Positions 44,277 to 50,495 of a DNA stretch of 50,495 bases are shown one piece after another. Numbering within the stretch: position 1 is the first letter of the stretch; every line of letters starts with the position of its first letter. Position numbers and translations under genes: made by a program. The notes under the pieces were generated by a model, which saw only the letters and a program-made list of their open reading frames with translations, was not told the origin of the DNA and did not search any database. The stretch is from positions 1 to 50,495 of the forward strand of contig CACGJH010000011.1 of assembly GCA_902573325.1 (NCBI GenBank), given 5' to 3'. Source of the stretch: an uncultured Alphaproteobacteria bacterium (lineage in GTDB: Bacteria > Pseudomonadota > Alphaproteobacteria > HIMB59 > GCA-002718135).

Positions 44277-45029
44277 CTAAAACATCTCATTTATTATTTT
44301 ATTTAATTTTTGTGTTACTCTAACAATTATTTTTTTTCCTATCTGTGCATTGGATTTTCTAGGATCTCCAATAATTCCACTTTTACTTAATTCTTTAGTT
44401 ACCCAAGCTTTTTTAATATTTTTCTCATAAGAAATGGTTTTAGATGATAAATAATCGGGAGATAATCTATGTTTAGAAATTTTAGATTGCCTAACTAGGT
44501 TTGGAAATAAATATAACATAATAGATGTTTCAAATTCTCCACCGTGATAACCAAAGTCTTTTTCTTTACTTGATATAATTCCTTTAAATTGATCAAATAA
44601 AAAATATGTGCCTTTTACTATGTTTATCTTAAATTCTGATTTCAATTCTTTAGCAATAATATCTATATGGCTAATTTGTCCACCATGACTATTTAAAAGT
44701 AATATATTTTTAAATTTCAATTTACATACATTTTCTAATATTGATAAAGAGTGCGATATAAATTCCAATGAATCAATACTTATTGTTCCATCAAAATCTG
44801 TATGTTCAGCAGCTGAACCAAAATATATTTCAGGCATAATTAAATATTTATTTGAATTATATTTTTTATTGAATTCTAATAATATTCCTTCAAGAATTTT
44901 TTTATCAGTATTTAATGGAAGATGTGGACCGTGTTGTTCTATTGATGAAAATGGGAAAATTAAAACTGTTTTTCTATTTATTTTTTTAATTTCATTTGTT
45001 GTTAATTCTTCCCAAAAGTTTGTTAGCAT
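44277..45029 (-). CDS. Creatininase-family amidohydrolase (ArfB/MftE-like)
   Basis: 250-residue metal-dependent amidohydrolase. IEQHGPHLPLNTD (Glu31, His33, Asp42), GSAAEHTDFDGTISI, LLNSHGGQ and the acidic GGEFETSIMLYLF supply the binuclear metal site. The family includes creatininase, MftE peptidase and the archaeal ArfB deformylase that follows GTP cyclohydrolase III. I chose the ATG at 45029 over the one at 45044 because TATAAT lies 6 bases upstream of it on the minus strand. With GTP cyclohydrolase II, a RibD-type reductase and a pterin-synthase homologue nearby, a formamide or pyrimidine intermediate is a plausible substrate. Confidence 0.82.
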   Translation of the reverse strand: MLTNFWEELTTNEIKKINRKTVLIFPFSSIEQHGPHLPLNTDKKILEGILLEFNKKYNSNKYLIMPEIYFGSAAEHTDFDGTISIDSLEFISHSLSILENVCKLKFKNILLLNSHGGQISHIDIIAKELKSEFKINIVKGTYFLFDQFKGIISSKEKDFGYHGGEFETSIMLYLFPNLVRQSKISKHRLSPDYLSSKTISYEKNIKKAWVTKELSKSGIIGDPRKSNAQIGKKIIVRVTQKLNKIINEMF

Positions 45030-45035
45030 TTTTTT

Positions 45036-45051
45036 ATTATACATTTATAAG
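45036..45051. promoter_or_regulatory. Back-to-back -10 hexamers of the pterin-like cluster
   Basis: Minus-strand TATAAT (45036-45041) sits 6 bases before the creatininase ATG at 45029; plus-strand TATAAG (45046-45051) sits 6 bases before the dehydrogenase ATG at 45058. Both genes would be leaderless and share this 16-base core. Confidence 0.5.
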
Positions 45052-45057
45052 TAAATT

Positions 45058-46017
45058 ATGAAATCTTATTCTTTATGGATTGATAAAAAAAAACAAGCTA
45101 AAATTTATCAAAAAAAACTTGTTTACAATAAAAATAACAAAACAGTTTTAGTTAAAACTATTTACTCAGGTATTAGCAAGGGTACTGAAAAATTAGTTTC
45201 ATCTAAAAGCGTAAGTAAGGATCAATTTGAATTAATGAAAGCCCCTTTTCAAGAGGGATCTTTTAATTTACCTATAAAATACGGTTATATAAATGTTGGG
45301 AATATTATCGATGGTCCAAGGAAATATATAAATAAAAAAATATTTAGTCTTTATCCTCATCAAGATTTATATGAAATTTCTATTCAAAATTTAATTTTTC
45401 TACCAAAAGGAAATTTGAGAAAATATATTCTTACTGCAAATATGGAAACAGCAATTAATATCTTTTGGGACGCTCAATCTAAAAGTAATAACGAAATTCT
45501 AATTGTAGGACTTGGCTCTGTAGGATTATTAACTGCATTTTTTTTTAAAATTAATGGATATAAAAATGTTTATGTTTTTGATAATAATAAAAATAAAAGA
45601 AAAATTGCCAACTATTTAGGATTAAATTTTATTGATATAAGAAAGATTGAGAAAATAGATGTAGCAATAAACACTACAGCTAATTATAAAGTTTTAAATT
45701 TTTTAATGGAAAAATTATCTATCGAAGGAAAAATAGTAGAAGCTAGTTGGTATGGTAAAAATAAAGGAGAAGTTGCCTTAGGTGGGTATTTTCATTCTAA
45801 AAGATTAAAAATTATTAGCTCACAAGTATCTAAAATACCAAAATACATGAAAAATAAATATGATTTTGAGGGGAGATTAAAATTAGCAATTAAATCTTTA
45901 AAAAATTCAAAATTAGAAAAATTAATTACTAGTGAAAGTAATTTTTTTGATTTAGAAAAAGATTACTGTAAAATCCTTCAAAATAAGGATACAATAATGC
46001 ATCTAGTTAAATATTAA
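45058..46017 (+). CDS. MDR-family dehydrogenase, zinc-site deficient, BchC-like
   Basis: 319-residue medium-chain dehydrogenase/reductase. GISKGTEKLVSSK, MKAPFQEGSFNLPIKYGYINVGNI and SLYPHQDLYEI match a distinct group related to BchC; LIVGLGSVGLLTAFFF is the NAD(P)-binding GxGxxG. The N-terminal Cys/His zinc ligands of classical alcohol dehydrogenases are missing. It ends 2 bases before the pterin-synthase homologue. It would oxidise or reduce an alcohol/ketone on the pathway intermediate. Confidence 0.78.
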   Translation: MKSYSLWIDKKKQAKIYQKKLVYNKNNKTVLVKTIYSGISKGTEKLVSSKSVSKDQFELMKAPFQEGSFNLPIKYGYINVGNIIDGPRKYINKKIFSLYPHQDLYEISIQNLIFLPKGNLRKYILTANMETAINIFWDAQSKSNNEILIVGLGSVGLLTAFFFKINGYKNVYVFDNNKNKRKIANYLGLNFIDIRKIEKIDVAINTTANYKVLNFLMEKLSIEGKIVEASWYGKNKGEVALGGYFHSKRLKIISSQVSKIPKYMKNKYDFEGRLKLAIKSLKNSKLEKLITSESNFFDLEKDYCKILQNKDTIMHLVKY

Positions 46018-46019
46018 TT

Positions 46020-46418
46020 ATGTATTCGATAAAAGTAAGAGAAAATATTCTAATAGCTCATTCTTTACCTGGAGAAGTGTTTGGACCAGCCCAAAATATG
46101 CATGGAGCTACATATTTGGTAGATGCAGAATTTTTCACTGATAAACTTAATAAATACAATATAATTATGGATTTAGGAATAGTGTCCACAACTTTAAAAG
46201 ATATTCTTAAAATATATAATTATCAAAATTTAGATGAGATTGATGAATTTAAGGGAAAAATTACCTCAACAGAGTTTTTAGCAGAGGATATTTGCAATAA
46301 GATCTTGAATAGACTAAGAAATGAATTCTCTGAAGATTACAAATCTTTAAAAAAAATTAAAATAACCTTGCAAGAATCAAATGTTGCATGGGCGTCATAT
46401 GAAAAAGAGGTTATCTAA
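46020..46418 (+). CDS. 6-pyruvoyltetrahydropterin synthase/QueD homologue with altered active site
   Basis: 132-residue T-fold protein. Zinc-ligand positions His14 (AHSL) and His28 are kept, but the third ligand of the HGH motif is Ala30 (HGATY). The catalytic Cys four residues before the first His of that motif is Ala24, and the Asp-His of LDH is Asp72-Glu73. STEFLAEDI (Glu85) and the pterin/purine-anchoring Glu119 (LQESNVAWASY) are present. So the substrate ring may still bind but normal 6-carboxytetrahydropterin synthase chemistry is not expected. Operon neighbours are a dehydrogenase and a glycosyltransferase, which overlaps it by 20 bases. Confidence 0.75.
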   Translation: MYSIKVRENILIAHSLPGEVFGPAQNMHGATYLVDAEFFTDKLNKYNIIMDLGIVSTTLKDILKIYNYQNLDEIDEFKGKITSTEFLAEDICNKILNRLRNEFSEDYKSLKKIKITLQESNVAWASYEKEVI

Positions 46419-47445
46419 AAATAAATCTTATATTTATTTTGTTTATCCAGGAAATATTAATGCAAAAACTGGAGGATATATTTATGAAAAAAATATCCTA
46501 GAATATGCAAAGATAAGAGATATAAATATTAGACCAATTGCGCTAAGTGAAAATTATCCTTTTCCTACAAATAACGATATAAAATATTTTCTAAAAATTT
46601 TAGATAAAATTGATCCTGACTCTAAAATTATAATCGATGGATTAGCTTTAGAGGGTATGTATTCTATTTTTAAAAAAATACTTACTTATAATGTTATCGC
46701 GCTAATACATCATCCTTTATATCTTGAATTTAAAGGCCAAAGGTCAAAAAAATTCTTGACATTAGAAAAAGAAAATTTCAAAAAAATAAATAAATTTATC
46801 GTTACATCTAAAAATACAAAAAATTTATTAATAAATGAATTTAAGGTTCTAAATAATAAAATATCTGTAGTTGAACCTGGTATAGAAAGACTAGTAAATT
46901 ACAATTTTAAAAATAATAGTAAAATTCATCTTTTAACATGTGGAAGTATAATAGATAGAAAAAATTATCTTTTTTTATTAAAAGTTTTAAAGCCTTTAGA
47001 TAATTTTATTTTAGAAATTGTTGGTGATACTACAAGAGATATAGGTTATTACAAAAAACTCAAAAAATTTATTTCTAAAAATTCAATGAACAGAAAAATA
47101 ATATTCCACGGTACTATTTCAGATACAAAATTAGCTAAATTATATTCTAAAACAGATTGTTACATTTCGGTAAGCAAATATGAAGGTTTTGGAATGTCTT
47201 TAGCAAATGCATTAATAATTAAAAAGCCAATTATAACCTTTTTTACTAATACTATTTTAAATACACTAGGAAAAAAGGGTGTTATTTATTTCAAAAAATT
47301 TGAAGTAAATGATCTTAGAAATATAATTATTAAAAATATATTAAATAAAAAAAATTTTAAAAAACTAAATATTGATATTCATAAAAATAAAAGATATTTT
47401 CTTACTCCTTTAGAGTCAGCTAAGAAATTTGTTAATTTAATTTAA
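46399..47445 (+). CDS. Family 4 glycosyltransferase
   Basis: 348-residue GT-B fold enzyme. SVVEPGIERLV with HLLTCGSIIDRKNYLFLLKVL is the Rossmann 2 start, and SVSKYEGFGMSLANALI is the donor-binding EX7E motif, where the first Glu is Glu262 and the second is replaced by Asn270. The N-terminal half has GGYIYEKNILEYA and VIALIHHPLYLEF, acceptor-side elements. The ATG at 46399 is preferred over 46381 because it shortens the overlap. In this cluster it is likely to glycosylate the GTP-derived product. Confidence 0.8.
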   Translation: MKKRLSKNKSYIYFVYPGNINAKTGGYIYEKNILEYAKIRDINIRPIALSENYPFPTNNDIKYFLKILDKIDPDSKIIIDGLALEGMYSIFKKILTYNVIALIHHPLYLEFKGQRSKKFLTLEKENFKKINKFIVTSKNTKNLLINEFKVLNNKISVVEPGIERLVNYNFKNNSKIHLLTCGSIIDRKNYLFLLKVLKPLDNFILEIVGDTTRDIGYYKKLKKFISKNSMNRKIIFHGTISDTKLAKLYSKTDCYISVSKYEGFGMSLANALIIKKPIITFFTNTILNTLGKKGVIYFKKFEVNDLRNIIIKNILNKKNFKKLNIDIHKNKRYFLTPLESAKKFVNLI

Positions 47446-47446
47446 A

Positions 47447-48235
47447 ATGCATGAATTTCAAAATAAATGGTTAAATCTTAGAGAAACTGTCGATAGAAAT
47501 TCAAGAAACAAAAGAATACTATATTTAATTAATAAATTTTTTAAAAATAAAAAAAATATTAGAATAGTCGATTTGGGTTCAGGCGCTGGATCTAATTATA
47601 GATTTCTTAAGTCACGATTATTAAATAATCAGTATTGGTATTTTGTAGACATATCACATCAATCAACAAATTATTTTAAAAAAAATATTAAATTATCTTC
47701 TAAAATAAAAAAAACTAATTTTAAAATTGTTGATGCAATTAATAATTTAAAAAAAATAAATTTTAATGATTATAATTTAGTTACAGGATCTGCTTTTTTA
47801 GACATTCTTCCAAAAACATGGTTTAAAAATTTTCATAAATTAAATCTTGATACGGAAATTATCTATTTTGCTTTAAATTATAATGGTAATTTTAAATTTT
47901 TTCCAAAACACAAGGATGATAAAAAAATTGTTAATATTTTTAATAAAGATCAAAAATCTGACAAAGGAATAGGAGAATTGGCCGTTGGACCAGATTGTAC
48001 TGAATTAATAAATAAAGTATTTAAAAAGACTCACAAAACATATGTTTTAGACTCTACATGGGATGTTAGTAAAAATTATGAATTTCAAATTTATTTCTTG
48101 AATTTTTGTAGAGAAATTATTCAAAAAAATAAACTTAACTTTGATGATTGGTTAAAATTTCGTTTAAAAAGTATTAAAGAAAAAAATTCTAGATTTATTT
48201 TAAATAATAGAGATTTTTTAGCTATTAAGAAATAA
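47447..48235 (+). CDS. Class I SAM-dependent methyltransferase
   Basis: 262 residues. IRIVDLGSGAGSNYRFL is SAM motif I, YWYFVDISHQS the acidic motif II, KIVDAINNL motif III and LVTGSAFLDILPKTW motif IV. The C-terminal half (FDDWLKFRLKSIKEKNSRFILNNRDFLAI) is not family-specific to my eye. It starts 1 base after the glycosyltransferase stop. It could methylate the pathway product on N, O or C. The 3' end overlaps the convergent reductase gene by 18 bases. Confidence 0.78.
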   Translation: MHEFQNKWLNLRETVDRNSRNKRILYLINKFFKNKKNIRIVDLGSGAGSNYRFLKSRLLNNQYWYFVDISHQSTNYFKKNIKLSSKIKKTNFKIVDAINNLKKINFNDYNLVTGSAFLDILPKTWFKNFHKLNLDTEIIYFALNYNGNFKFFPKHKDDKKIVNIFNKDQKSDKGIGELAVGPDCTELINKVFKKTHKTYVLDSTWDVSKNYEFQIYFLNFCREIIQKNKLNFDDWLKFRLKSIKEKNSRFILNNRDFLAIKK

Positions 48236-49051
48236 ATTAACAATAATTTCATTTTCTAATTCATTAAAATTATGTTTTGGTCTGATAGCTTTATTGAGAT
48301 TTGAAATTTCTTTTAAATTCAATGAATTAATTCCAGAACCTATTAATATTGGGGCAATCATAAATTGAAGAATATCAATATATTTATTATTTATTAATTC
48401 TGAAATAGTTTTTGATCCTCCCTCTACTAAAATATTTTTATATTTAAGTTTTTTTATTTGTGTAATAAAGCTTTTAGAAAAATTTTTTTCTTTTAATCTT
48501 ATTATTGTTGAATTATTCAATCTAATATTTTTATTACTTTTTGTAAAAATTATATTTTCATTACCGTCATTAAATATTTTATATTTGTTATTTAGCGAAA
48601 GACTGCCATCGATAATAATTCTTTTTGGGTTTGTGCCCTTTATTTTTCTAGTTGTTAATAGGGGATCGTCTTTTTTAATGGTATTTGAGCCTACAATAAT
48701 TGCATCACTGATACTTCGTAAACAATGCAGATAAATAATACTCTTGGGATTATTTATGTAATGTGAATTACCATTATTTAATGCAATTCTACCATCAATA
48801 CTTTGTCCTATCTGAGCTATAACTAATTTTTTGTTTCTTCTTAATATTGGGAGAAGGATATTTAAGATTGATTGATAAAATTTACTTATATTAATTTTAG
48901 ATTCCAGATTATTATTTTTTATGTAAAAATTACTTTTTCTTTTTGATGATAAAGAAATACTATTTTTTTTAACCAATAAATATAAATCACTATTTTTTTT
49001 AGAATTTTTTATAAAATCTAGTAAAATTCCTATATTTTTCGATGTAATCAT
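48218..49051 (-). CDS. RibD C-terminal type reductase without deaminase domain
   Basis: 277 residues with the RibD_C/dihydrofolate reductase-like fold: VIAQIGQSIDGRIAL, LHCLRSISDAIIVGSNTIKKDDPLLTTR, PKRIIIDGSLSL, NILVEGGSKTISELI and FMIAPILIGSG. About 85 residues at the N terminus carry no HAE/PCxxC zinc motif, so the deaminase half of bifunctional RibD is missing. It would reduce a ribosylaminopyrimidine with NADPH. TATAAT on the minus strand lies 14 bases before the start. Sited between methyltransferase and ribA in the cluster. Confidence 0.85.
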   Translation of the reverse strand: MITSKNIGILLDFIKNSKKNSDLYLLVKKNSISLSSKRKSNFYIKNNNLESKINISKFYQSILNILLPILRRNKKLVIAQIGQSIDGRIALNNGNSHYINNPKSIIYLHCLRSISDAIIVGSNTIKKDDPLLTTRKIKGTNPKRIIIDGSLSLNNKYKIFNDGNENIIFTKSNKNIRLNNSTIIRLKEKNFSKSFITQIKKLKYKNILVEGGSKTISELINNKYIDILQFMIAPILIGSGINSLNLKEISNLNKAIRPKHNFNELENEIIVNLFLNS

Positions 49052-49075
49052 TTGTTTTTATTTCAATTATATCTA

Positions 49076-49081
49076 TATAAA
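49076..49081 (+). promoter_or_regulatory. -10 hexamer (TATAAA) for the GTP cyclohydrolase II gene
   Basis: TATAAA ends 6 bases before the ATG at 49088, supporting that start over the upstream ATG at 49052. It lies opposite the minus-strand TATAAT of the reductase gene within a 36-base divergent region. Confidence 0.4.
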
Positions 49082-49087
49082 GTTTTC

Positions 49088-50209
49088 ATGAGTTTCAAAT
49101 CTAATACAGGAACTATAATAGATAGGGCAATTAACGAACTCAGGACCGGAAGACCCTTAATAATTCAGAATAACAAGGAATATTGGATGTTCTTTAATAT
49201 AGAGCATTCCCAAAGTAAAATTTTTAATCAATTCAATAAGCACTTAATTGATGAAAAATATCTACTTATTACTAAACAAAAAGCCCAATCAATTTTTAAT
49301 AAGAATATTAAAAGTAATATTTATTTTGAGATAAATCCCAAAACAGACGTAAATCAAATAATAAATTTATTTGTCAATCCTCTTAGTAATAATAAAGTAA
49401 TTAAATTTACCAATATTAAAAAATTCAAAGCTAAAAATTTTCATAATGTTTGTATTGATCTTTCCAAAAATGCTAAAATGATACCATCGCTAGTTTTTAA
49501 AAAAATTAATAAAAAATATTACAAAAATATAAATGAATTTGGATTTAAGAATGGAATTTTAATATTCGATTATAAAGATTTATTGAAGCAAAATGAATTA
49601 ATTTGTGAAAGTATCAAATTAGTTTCTAGTGCAAAAGTTCCACTACCAAAAAACGAAAATTCTAATTTTAAAATATTCAAATCATATATTGGATCTGATA
49701 AACATGTAGCAATAATTGTTAATCCAAAAAAAATAAATAAAAAATCTGTTAATTTAAGAATACATTCAGCTTGTTTTACAGGTGATATTTTTCATTCTTT
49801 AAAATGTGATTGTGGTGAACAATTAAATCAATCAATTAATTACATGGTTAGAAATAATGGTGGAATTATATTATATTTAGAACAAGAAGGTAGAGGAATA
49901 GGATTAGCTAATAAAATGAGAGCCTATTCTCTTCAAGCAAGGGGTATGGATACAATAGACGCCGATCATAATATTGGTTTTTTAGATGATGAAAGAGATT
50001 TTAATATTGCAGCTAGAATACTGAAATTATTAAAAATAAATAAAGTTAATCTTATTACAAATAATAAAAATAAAATTAATTCTATTAAGAAGGCTGGAAT
50101 TAAAGTCGAAAATCAAATAAATACAAAGCCAACATTGAATAAATTTAATAAAAATTATTTTAAAACAAGAGTTAAAAAAGCTGGGTACGGTCTTAAACTA
50201 GTAGTATAA
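49088..50209 (+). CDS. ribA: GTP cyclohydrolase II with N-terminal extension
   Basis: Opens the imidazole ring of GTP with loss of formate and pyrophosphate to give a diaminopyrimidine. The 373 residues, counted from MSFKSNTGTIIDRAINEL, have a C-terminal RibA domain: HSACFTGDIFHSLKCDCGEQL with zinc ligands Cys229, Cys240 and Cys242, EQEGRGIGLANKMRAYSLQ, and DDERDFNIAARIL. The N-terminal ~190 residues resemble the extension seen in alphaproteobacterial RibA and lack the acidic DHBP synthase motif. It may serve riboflavin synthesis, the neighbouring cluster, or both. Confidence 0.9.
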   Translation: MSFKSNTGTIIDRAINELRTGRPLIIQNNKEYWMFFNIEHSQSKIFNQFNKHLIDEKYLLITKQKAQSIFNKNIKSNIYFEINPKTDVNQIINLFVNPLSNNKVIKFTNIKKFKAKNFHNVCIDLSKNAKMIPSLVFKKINKKYYKNINEFGFKNGILIFDYKDLLKQNELICESIKLVSSAKVPLPKNENSNFKIFKSYIGSDKHVAIIVNPKKINKKSVNLRIHSACFTGDIFHSLKCDCGEQLNQSINYMVRNNGGIILYLEQEGRGIGLANKMRAYSLQARGMDTIDADHNIGFLDDERDFNIAARILKLLKINKVNLITNNKNKINSIKKAGIKVENQINTKPTLNKFNKNYFKTRVKKAGYGLKLVV

Positions 50210-50211
50210 TT

Positions 50212-50495
50212 ATGAAAAAAATTCCTAAGATAAAACTTCAATTAACAAACGACAATGAATTTGATTCATCTAAATTAAAGAATAAAACAGTTTTATTCTT
50301 TTACCCTAAGGCGTTAACTGGTGGATGCTCAGTAGAAGTTGCAGATTTTCAGAAATATTTAACAAAATTTAATAAAATTGGCTTTGATGTAATAGGAGCT
50401 TCTAAAGATCCAGTTGATCGGAATAAAAAATTTTCAGATAAGTATAAATTGAAATACCCACTAGGTTCGGATGAAGGAAAAAATTGTGATAAACT
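50212..50495 (+). CDS. BCP/PrxQ-type peroxiredoxin (3' partial)
   Basis: Runs off the window after 94 codons. LFFYPKALTGGCSVEVADFQKYL matches the BCP peroxidatic-Cys region, but the usual TPGCT is TGGCS and the resolving Cys five residues on is Ala, so a 1-Cys mechanism or other resolving residue is expected. VIGASKDPVDRNKKFSDKYKLKYPLGSD continues the thioredoxin fold. It begins 2 bases after ribA and reduces peroxides in the cytoplasm if active. Confidence 0.85.
   Translation, partial: MKKIPKIKLQLTNDNEFDSSKLKNKTVLFFYPKALTGGCSVEVADFQKYLTKFNKIGFDVIGASKDPVDRNKKFSDKYKLKYPLGSDEGKNCDK

Noticed and set aside
46020-46418. Assignment as QueD for queuosine synthesis
   Set aside because: The catalytic Cys, one zinc His and the catalytic His are replaced, and no queC, queE or queF genes are adjacent.
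49052-49087. FMN riboswitch upstream of ribA
   Set aside because: The divergent gap is only 36 bases, far too short for an RFN element.
1-50495. tRNA, rRNA, CRISPR or transposon sequences
   Set aside because: No cloverleaf-like GC-rich island, no regularly spaced direct repeats, and no transposase or integrase motifs were seen on either strand.

Overview
The window is very AT-rich, almost fully coding DNA from a bacterium with a streamlined genome. Protein content points to an alphaproteobacterium: an Hda/HdaA-like DnaA homologue beside aspS, membrane-bound urate hydroxylase PuuD, PuuE allantoinase, an alphaproteobacterial-type SerC, and a malyl-CoA lyase/malate thiokinase cassette. The base composition and compaction suggest a free-living marine lineage such as Pelagibacterales, HIMB59 or AEGEAN-169; that assignment is inference. 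No tRNA, rRNA, CRISPR array, insertion sequence, phage gene or recognisable transcription factor was seen. No stretch longer than 300 bases lacks a gene.

Layout. 1-4069: hda (5' end missing), aspS, a DMT exporter, a small membrane protein and an AlkA-like glycosylase. 4059-18941: a complete purine catabolic locus. A minus-strand arm (uraH-xdhA-xdhB-xdhC-guaD-puuD) and a plus-strand arm (puuE-uraD-alc-allA, then a BMP-type nucleoside ABC transporter and a purine phosphoribosyltransferase) diverge from a 52-base region holding a perfect 14-base palindrome. Together they encode guanine -> xanthine -> urate -> hydroxyisourate -> OHCU -> allantoin -> allantoate -> ureidoglycolate -> glyoxylate + urea. 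18938-21457: nitroreductase, rhodanese, small unknown proteins and a second DMT transporter. 21556-26272: an orphan TrpB2, a DUF1015 protein, SerC and a minimal SerA, which looks like an O-phosphoserine-centred neighbourhood. 26265-32920: HtpG, a lysozyme-like lipoprotein, an M20 amidohydrolase, several membrane proteins and a PhyH dioxygenase. 32913-35651: nucleoside hydrolase and the pseudouridine pair PsuG/PsuK. 35653-38691: a 1012-residue fusion of an APH-type kinase, an M23/LytM domain and a class III aminotransferase-fold enzyme, followed by a LysE exporter. 39313-43482: a DUF4864 protein, an SRAP protein, then mcl-mtkA-mtkB, which could condense glyoxylate with acetyl-CoA to malate. 43495-44253: a 46-residue membrane peptide and a histidine phosphatase.

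44277-50209 is the best candidate for an undescribed system. Seven tightly packed genes encode a creatininase-family amidohydrolase, a BchC-like MDR dehydrogenase, a 6-pyruvoyltetrahydropterin synthase homologue lacking its catalytic residues, a GT4 glycosyltransferase, a SAM methyltransferase, a RibD-type reductase without a deaminase domain, and GTP cyclohydrolase II. This resembles a pathway from GTP to a glycosylated, possibly methylated pyrimidine or pterin-like compound. The window ends inside a peroxiredoxin gene.

Genome organisation is itself notable. Nine of ten convergent gene pairs overlap at their stop codons. Three divergent pairs have touching or overlapping start codons. At least seven genes have a TATAAT-like hexamer only 5-7 bases before the start codon, which suggests widespread leaderless transcription.
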